Assembly (NCBI RefSeq): GCF_964656455.1
Contig: NC_135715.1
Coordinates: 159,122,437 to 159,186,436 of the forward strand
Source of the DNA: Halichoerus grypus
Lineage: Eukaryota > Chordata > Mammalia > Carnivora > Phocidae
Direction: 5' to 3'
DNA length: 64,000 bases
The notes beneath the pieces are model-generated. The model was not told the DNA's origin and searched no databases. It worked only from the letters and a program-made list of their open reading frames with translations. The position numbers and the translations under genes are program-made. Below, piece after piece: positions 56,861 to 64,000 of this stretch (its first letter is position 1; the number at the start of each line of letters is the position of its first letter).

Positions 56861-59049
56861 AATCTACCCTACAACCAGGTATTGAGACATTGAAAATGTT
56901 TCATTTTAATTAAATGAAAAAATATATACACAAATGGAAAAATAGTTGAAAGTATAACCAACAAGTGAACTAAAATATTATTGACCTGTTTTGTTTAATA
57001 ATCACTGATTTTATGATTCATATAATATAAAAAAAAAACCTCTCTAGAAATGAATACCTGTGTGTTTTGTTTTGTTTTTGCCTGCCCAGGATCCCTTCCC
57101 CTTTATTTGGGTAAACAATCATTTGATTTTCCTTTGAGAAATCATCCCTCATCTATTGCAGATTTGGTGGGGCTTTTAATCAATGTGTTCCCCATTCCTT
57201 GGCCAAGATTTAAGTAGTGCCATTAAGCCTCTTTCTGGAATTTGAATGTTAAGCCGATGACTGAAGTGTTAGAGCTGATTCATTCCTACTATACTGCCCT
57301 TAATAGAGTATCCATTCATTTCTGTTACCATGATCCCCAGAGCTGCCCTGATTATTGTCTTTTCTGATTCTAAGTCCGTTAAGGTTTTTGTTTGTTTGTT
57401 TGTTTTTTCTAAACTACTCAAATGCAGTCCAGCAAATTCTTTTTTTGCTGAAGTCAACCAGGGTCAGTTTCTGTTGCCTGCAACCAAAGAACTCTGATAT
57501 AGCTCATATACTGATGGTACGTATTCAGAGTTTCTATAAATATTTGATAAATTAATTTTAAAAACTGGTTGGCAACATCTGCTCAAATAAAAATCGGTTT
57601 CTTTGATCAATAACTCTAAGTTTCTTGTTATTGTGGCATTCCATCAAAAAGGACCAAGTATTTTCCAAGGCTTCATGAAGGGGAAGAAAAGGGGAGGGGC
57701 AGGTATGTTTCTTTACTTCCAGAACATATAATTTGACAGAGGAAGGACATATACAAATCAAAATTTGTATTATGCCTTCTCTATTTTTGTTCATTCCAAT
57801 AATGATATGTCCTACTATAGTACAAAGACTAAAACTAAGGCCTAATATTATGTGTTCCTCGCTTGACTTCTGAGGAAAACTGAGAGGACCTAATCACAAG
57901 TTCACCTCCTTGCTCTGCTCCCATGGGTAAGGTCGTCCAGCCTAGGAACTCTTTTCACCACAGGGACCAAGCATGGTGCCTGGTTGTCTTTGACTTGCAG
58001 GCTTCCGTTTCCTGTCACCTCGTGGAATTATTCAAATAGGTCAATTACATACTCCCATGGAAATCAGGGGCATCTCATCCTCTTCATACTATAGCACCTG
58101 TCTCCCACAGCGCCCCTGCTTGTTCACTCTGTTCCCGAGTGACCCCTCACGTGGCCGTGTGTGATGTGCAGTGTCTTTCTTTCCTGGGCTGTGAGTATAT
58201 GTGATTCATAAACTGCCATTGACCTCATCTGTGCAGTGTTGTCTTCATGTGTTTCGTCATCCACATAACTCTAGGGTGGGAATCCCTCCTTCACCAATGG
58301 GCTGAATAAGAGATGATTAAAACAACTGCCTCTAGAAGAGCTCAAGGCTTTTTCCTTCAAGCCAAGAGAAATGCACTTGGGTGTGAGACAAGGACACCGT
58401 TTGGCCAGGGCATTCCCTGTGCATCCTCTCTTTCATTTGGGAAATAATGCTAAGGATTGGAGCAAAAACTTCAATGGCAGAGGCAAAAGCTAAAATCTGT
58501 CACTCTTCACAGAAAACCTCATTTGTGATAGGGCAATGAGAAAGCCCAGGACTTTCTCCTGCTTGGCTGCTCTTAGAAGACCAAGTGGCAATCAGAGCTC
58601 GCACTGCCCATCCTACCTCCCAAGGAGACCACATTGGGCTTTGAGGTCCGAAACCAGCCCTGTAATCAGAAATGTAACTTTACTTAGAATGTTACCTGTG
58701 CATGTCCCCCTCTCAGGTAAAGACTGGAGGATTCGAAGTCTAGACCATCTTTCTGTTGACATGACTGGTATGTGCCATTTACAACCACACCCGGTGAATG
58801 GCTGTCAAGGCATTTGGTTGACTGGTTTTTCTTTCCCATCACTTTCACTACTTTCCCCCATCAAGGCCAATCTACCCTTCTTTTATATCCTCACTACCAA
58901 GATGCATAGGAGCCTTCAGTATCCTTTCTGCTCCTTTGAATATTATTTTAATTTTAATCAGGGGTTTGCTTCTAAGATATTTACTTTACAGCCCATTTAC
59001 TTAATCTTGTATTCGCTCACAAACGGAGATTGGAGTTTATAAGATTGTG
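56861..59049. other. Mostly single-copy stretch, no gene seen
   Basis: The 168-codon ORF at 58536-59042 is the longest in this part but has no recognisable domain, no signal for splicing and ordinary AT-rich intergenic surroundings. TTGCCTGCAACCAAAGAACT near 57473 may mark an old LTR-like repeat. Confidence 0.4.
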
Positions 59050-59240
59050 CTTGAATCCTGGCTTGGTGAAGCTGTGAAACTGTGGGTAGGCTCTGGATGT
59101 GGGTTTCCTTTAATGTAAAGTGGAGATGATACACCTTCATGGGTGGGTTGCTATTAATATTTAATGAGGTCATATATGTCAATCCCTGGCACAGTGTCTG
59201 GTACATAACAGATCCTCAGCTCATGTTAGTTTCCACTCCT
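59050..59240 (+). repeat. MIR SINE, sense
   Basis: CTTGAATCCTGGCTTGGTG, TAAAGTGGAGATGATACACC, TTTAATGAGGTCATATATGT and CTGGCACAGTGTCTGGTAC are MIR text in order. Confidence 0.75.
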
Positions 59241-59824
59241 CTCCATCCCTTTAATTTGTAAATGGGTTTCTTACTCATCAAAAGTGACTGAGTATGAACA
59301 GAGGCAAGAAGACTGGGTCTATATGGAGCATAAAACCCAAAGAAGTGGGTGAAAGTATACTGAGGGGGGTCTATGAAGGATGTGTACTACTGTCACCTAG
59401 AAGTATCAATAAAGTCAATTCAGCATAAAAGAATGGTCAGTGAGTAGGGCCAGTCCTGTGTGGGTGTGAATGCCATTTACAGGCAGAAGGATAAAAGTAG
59501 GCTTGCTCTAAATCTCTTTAGGCAGACATGGCAGCAGTCATAGGGACTCTGGTTATAGCCTTCTTACAGACTCCCAAAGCCCCTCCACAATCTCATCGCC
59601 ATCCTTAAACTTCTCATACTCATTCCCCTTTGTTTCCTTGACACACTTCCTCCCAGCTTTTTATCAAGTTATAAAGGATTTGGAAGACTCATTGACACTA
59701 GAGTTGGTGATTAGTAATATCAGAACACCTGAAGATGTAATCCCCTTCAAAGGAGATTGACATTTAATAAGAGACTGTATCTTATGCCAAGCAAGTGGCT
59801 TTCTAATGTAAAATTAAAGAGTAA

Positions 59825-60085
59825 AGAGCTGAGCATTTGGTTCAGAACTTGGACTCTGCAATTAGACATGCCCACACTTGAATCTTGGATCCATTAGTTA
59901 GTAGCTATGAGATATTAAGCAGGTTACTTACCATCTCTAAGCCTCAGTTTCATTATCTATAAAATAGGGACAGTTATACCTACCTCATAGGATTCTCATG
60001 AAAATTTAAGGAAATAATCCCTGTGAAGCATTTAGCCTCATGCTGGCACTTAATAAATGCTAGCTGTTACTGTCATTATTGTTTT
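59825..60085 (+). repeat. MIR SINE, near full length, sense
   Basis: GAACTTGGACTCTGCAATTA, TAGCTATGAGATATTAAGC, CTCTAAGCCTCAGTTTCATT, CTACCTCATAGGATTCTCAT and CTTAATAAATGCTAGCTGTT follow the whole MIR. It is the best-preserved MIR here and a useful internal reference for the minisatellite origin. Confidence 0.9.
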
Positions 60086-61254
60086 TATTGCTTATGTGGA
60101 ATCCCATTTCATTGGCAATGATCAATTCTATTTATATGTAAGGCCAGCCCAGTAACCAGAAAAGGTGGAGAATTCATTTAATCTGAATTAGTTATGGAAA
60201 GTGGCATATTCAGGTCATTTAAATCCCTGCCGGCCCTCGGTTGAATTCATGGCTCTCACAACAGAGCCAGAACATTTCTTGTCTTTTCCAGGCAGAGTAT
60301 AGAAGCTGCCTGTTTCACGGCTGATGACTTTAATTCTAAGATAAAATATCCTTCCTGTTTAGCATATTGTTAAATTAGGCTGGCTCTCTATCTTCTGAAA
60401 TGCACATTTTGGGATTGATGGATTTAGAATAAATTTTTTTTTTTAAGGTTTTGCTGAGTCATTAAGTCTTTTCATCTCCTCTTACATGGATAAACATTGA
60501 CAAAAATATAATCATTGGGTGGCCCATTCGAATAAAGTGAAACCGTCAAAGGAAGATATAATGAAGCTTAGGGTTTGGTGGTACTTGGTTTCCAGGTTTA
60601 CTTTTTCAAGTATAGCCAGTCAGAGGTTAGGGATGCTAGATTTGCCCTTTGTGAATGAACAGACAAATGACTTGAGCTTCCATTTGGCCAGGCCTTGATC
60701 TCCTGAGTTAAAGAAAAGAGTGTAAGTAATTCCTCCTTTGGAGCAACAGCTTCCAGAGACAGCTGTTTTCCAGCTTACGGGAAGGAAGAATTTCTGGCTG
60801 CTAGCTTGCTTCAGCTGAGGACTTTGCAGACTTCCTGCTCTTGCCCAGTTGGCACTAATGCATTCCTGATTGTCTGCGGTTGCTGGACTACTCTTCATTA
60901 AGAGAATAGGAATAAGTATCAATTTTCAAAATCACAGACATTTATATGTGTGCAGAATTTGGTGATTTTAGACGTTAGTACCTAAACTAAGATGAACAAC
61001 CTCAGAGGTAGAAGAGTATGTTTCAAGCAAGGTATGGAGTAAACGTCCCTTCTAAAAGAACTGCCTTAAAGAATAAACAAGGCCTTAAATGAGAGAGAGA
61101 GTTCCAATTTCAAAACTTCCATTTAGACTAATTCTACTGAAGCATTTTGACCATTTCGGGTTCTTCATCTCTAACATGAGTGTGATCATTCAAGCCAGAC
61201 TCATGGACTGGTTGTGAGAAGTGTATGATTTCATCCTATTATGTTTTTATTTTT
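60086..61254. other. Single-copy stretch, no gene seen
   Basis: The 100-codon minus ORF at 60620-60922 is not recognised. A T12 run near 60433 is the only simple sequence. Confidence 0.4.
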
Positions 61255-61940
61255 GAAGACAGAAAAAAATTCTGAGCATTTATCCCAGAGAAATAAAAAC
61301 TTAATATTCACACAAAAACATATGCACAAACATTCACAGCGGTTCTATTTGTAATAGCCAAACACAAAAACCAACCCAGATATCCTCCAATGGGTGAGTG
61401 GATAACCAAACTGTGGCACGTCCACACCATATAATACTACTCAGCAATAGAAAGGAATTGGTATATGTAACAACTTGGATGGAGCTCAAGTGAATTATGC
61501 TGAGTTTAAAAAGCCAATCTGAGAAGGTCACATACTGTATGATTCTTCCATTTATATGACAGCCCTGAAATGACAAAATCTTAGAGATGGAGAACAGATT
61601 AGTAGTTGTCAGGGGATAGAGAGATGGGGGCTGTGGTCATAAAAGGGCAGTACAAGGGATCCTTATGGTGATGGATCTCTTCTGTCTCCAGACGGTGGTG
61701 GTGATTATGTGAATCTGTACACGTGCAATATAAAACTGCATAGAATTAAATACATGACTGGGGCGCCTGGGTGGCTCAGTTGGTTAAGTGTCGCGCTCTT
61801 GATCTCTGCTCAGGTCTTATCTCAGGGTCGTGAGTTCAAGCTCTGCATACATAGGATCTCTCTATATTATTTCTTCCAACTGCATATGAATCTATAATTA
61901 TCTCAAACTAAAAAACATTAAAATTTAAAAAATACAGATG
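61255..61940 (+). mobile_element. Old L1 3' end, sense, split by a CanSINE
   Basis: TTATCCCAGAGAAATAAAAA, TTGTAATAGCCAAACACAAA, TGGGTGAGTGGATAACCAAA, TACTACTCAGCAATAGAAAG and TATATGACAGCCCTGAAATG are L1 3' text in order. ATCTATAATTATCTCAAAC past the SINE is its end. Confidence 0.87.
61759..61850 (+). mobile_element. Truncated CanSINE in the old L1
   Basis: Head GGGGCGCCTGGGTGGCTCAG to CGTGAGTTCAAGCTCTGCAT, then it stops without the usual pyrimidine-rich body and A tail. No duplication is clear, so the 3' part was probably lost by deletion. Confidence 0.85.
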
Positions 61941-62468
61941 GAAAAACATCTCTTCCATGACTGACCCAGTAAAATATTAATCTCTCCTTTTTAGGTCAGT
62001 TGAATTTCTTGGTACTTTCTGTATTTCTGTACTTTATCCATCATTGCTATGTGTTTGGAGCAGAGTGAGTTTTCAAAAATGAATTCACACTGCTATATTA
62101 GACTAGCAGACTTAGCTTTAATGAACTAGAGAACCATTAAGAACAGTCCTAAGGCTATATTCAGTCAGTGCTGGGCAGCAATTCCATTCAGACAGTCCTC
62201 CCATGGGGTTAACATCTTCATTCTAATTCGAAGTGTTCACAATTTACTAACTTCTTTACAACAGTTTTATTAAGTTACACAAGTAATTCATGTTCTCTAT
62301 AGAAAAGATAGAAATTCAAATAAGCAAAAGAAAAAATCAAAGAGCCCAGCTAATTTCTAATCTGATTTTAGAACATAAACTTGTTACCTGAGAATAAACT
62401 CCAGAACCACTTGCTCTTAATTGAGACTTTGAGCAGAAAGTTTATCAAACTAGAACATGGATTTTCTT

Positions 62469-62679
62469 TTTTTTTTTTTAATTTTTTTATTAAAGATTTT
62501 ATTTATTTATTTGACAGAGAGAGACACAGCAAGAGAGGGAACACAAGCAGGGGGGTTGGGGGAGGGAGAAGCAGGCTTCCCGCCGAGCAGGGAGCCCGAT
62601 GTGGGACTCGATCCCAGGATCCTGGGATCATGACCTGAGCCGAAGGCAGACGCTTAACGACTGAGCCACCCAGGCGCCC
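62469..62679 (-). mobile_element. CanSINE (variant A), antisense, young
   Basis: T run, AAAGATTTTATTTATTTATT, GAGAGACACAGCAAGAGAGG, head ending GCCACCCAGGCGCCC. The 18-bp duplication TAGAACATGGATTTTCTT lies at 62451-62468 and 62680-62697 with no mismatch. Confidence 0.97.
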
Positions 62680-62697
62680 TAGAACATGGATTTTCTT

Positions 62698-64000
62698 AAA
62701 CAGAGCTCAACTTGCAACCAGCGGTGATTTTGCTCTTCCTCTTACTTTCTACTTCCCACCTCTCAAAAGGAGTGGCTAAGAGTCAGAATTTCACAGATCC
62801 AAAGGAAAATTTGTGCAGACTCTTATTAGATTACTGGAGGAAAGGTAGAGTCCAATGTAAGCAATAGGACAAAACTTCATAACGCGGAGCCTAATCTTCT
62901 GGAGAAATACAAAATAAATCAGGTAGTTCAACTGAGATATTCAGAAAAGTAGTGCTTAAATATTCTGGGCCTCAGTTTTCTCAATGGTGAAGAACAGCTG
63001 TTGGACTTAATGAACATAATCATATAATAGTAGTTCTATGAGGGAGTGGTGTGTTGATATCCATAAAAAGAGATAGAAGACTATTAGAGATTCAAACGAG
63101 GTAATCATTCTTTCATAAGTTCTTCTAAGGCTGTAACATTAGGTCATTAGAAAAGAATTTGACGAGCAACTGTCAGGTTTCCAAAATAGTTACTAGTATT
63201 TGTATCAGAAGCAATCGAGCACATGTCCACTGTTGTTACTGGAGTGTGCAGGGACGGAAATGGCGCACAGTCTTGGCTTAAGAACAAATCATCATCCTAT
63301 GATAATGAAGTGGGGTTAATGCTGATGCTAGACGTATGTGGAAACACTAGCAGGTGTTTTGGGGAGAGGCTTATCTGTGGTGAAATGCTGGTCTCCATGA
63401 ACAGCGAAGAGATGATGGGCTACCTGTTATCTGAATAGCTTGTGAGGATGCTCCACTTGGTTCTGAGGGCACAAATGCCTAAGGGCTATTCTTGGCAAAT
63501 ACCAACTTTCTAATAGGCATCTAGGTCTTGTGGTTTGAACCTCTCTGTGCTGGCTGAACAGGTAGACACATGGGACTCTCTTTACACGCATTAACTTAAG
63601 GTGGAAATGGATAGGCCTGCCTATAGGCTCAGGGCTCCCTTTCTCCTGGGCCCCACACACTGCCCACAAGGCCCTCAAAAAGGAGAAGTACTTCCCAAGC
63701 AGGAGCCCCTCATCCACCCCAATCTTACCTCCAGTTGCCTAGGAGGAAAGAAAATTGGAGAGAATCAAAAAGAGGGAGTTTAACTTGATTTTGCTCCTCC
63801 TTCTGAAATTTCTACTCCTTTAGCACAGAAGACCTCTTACATCCTCTTAAAAAGTGAGTGTAGGGGGGAGGGAAGTTATAAGTGTGCCCTAGAGGTTGAA
63901 GTATTTGACCAAAAGTATATGGGGAGGGAACTATTCTCCTCCTGTCCCCTTGTCTGCATCTCAACAGCCTGGAGCAGGACATTGGTGAACATCTCATGTC
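62698..64000. other. Single-copy stretch to the window end, no gene seen
   Basis: Short ORFs on both strands at 63223-63997 overlap each other and have no recognisable domain. No repeat signature stands out. Confidence 0.4.

Noticed and set aside
58536..59042. 168-codon ORF
   Set aside because: No domain, no splice or promoter context, and low-complexity hydrophobic composition at the end. A chance frame is the simplest reading.

Overview
This is nuclear DNA from a carnivoran mammal, most likely an arctoid caniform (bear, seal or mustelid lineage). The main evidence is sixteen copies or fragments of tRNA-derived CanSINEs that start with GCGCCTGGGTGGCTCAG. The younger copies have tails and sequence of the arctoid kind rather than the dog SINEC_Cf or cat kind. 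Many older mammalian repeats (MIR, L2, MLT1/MaLR, MER20-like, Tigger-like, old L1) lie around them. Nothing bacterial or plasmid-like is present. Almost every ORF of 60-180 codons here is a chance reading frame or lies inside a repeat.

The one gene I recognise is the 3' half of MAIP1 (C2orf47, matrix AAA peptidase interacting protein 1), on the + strand at 2729-7151. It has four coding exons, a stop at 7149-7151 and an AATAAA signal at 7306-7311. Its 5' exons lie to the left of the window. In human, MAIP1 lies on 2q33.1 between TYW5 and SPATS2L, so the remaining ~57 kb is probably the MAIP1-SPATS2L intergenic interval. I find no further protein-coding gene in it.

Layout: 1-7.3 kb, MAIP1 introns and exons with LTRs and CanSINEs, including a stack of three CanSINEs at one target site (6.2-6.9 kb). 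7.6-9.6 kb, an old sense L1 broken by two CanSINEs. 10-19.5 kb, old L1, MLT1, L2, MIR and MER20-like remnants. 19571-25146, a minisatellite of exactly 68 units of 82 bp. 25-51 kb, mostly single-copy DNA with scattered MIRs, two copies of an old repeat sharing a suspiciously similar 60-bp patch (31.8 and 35.1 kb) and a diverged direct duplication (38.5 and 40.0 kb). 51.5-54.4 kb, an old antisense L1 with a second L1 and a CanSINE nested in it. 55.7-56.2 kb, a Tigger-like DNA transposon. 56-64 kb, single-copy DNA with MIR, L1 and CanSINE copies.

The most unusual object is the minisatellite. Its unit and left flank look like the conserved core of an antisense MIR SINE, so the array appears to have grown out of an old SINE. 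Units differ almost only by one G/A site. The order of G and A units suggests a 6-unit (492-bp) higher-order period. Each unit carries a CACCTG E-box, one CpG and a degenerate Pol III B-box. Repeat family names come from memory of consensus sequences and were not checked by a search.
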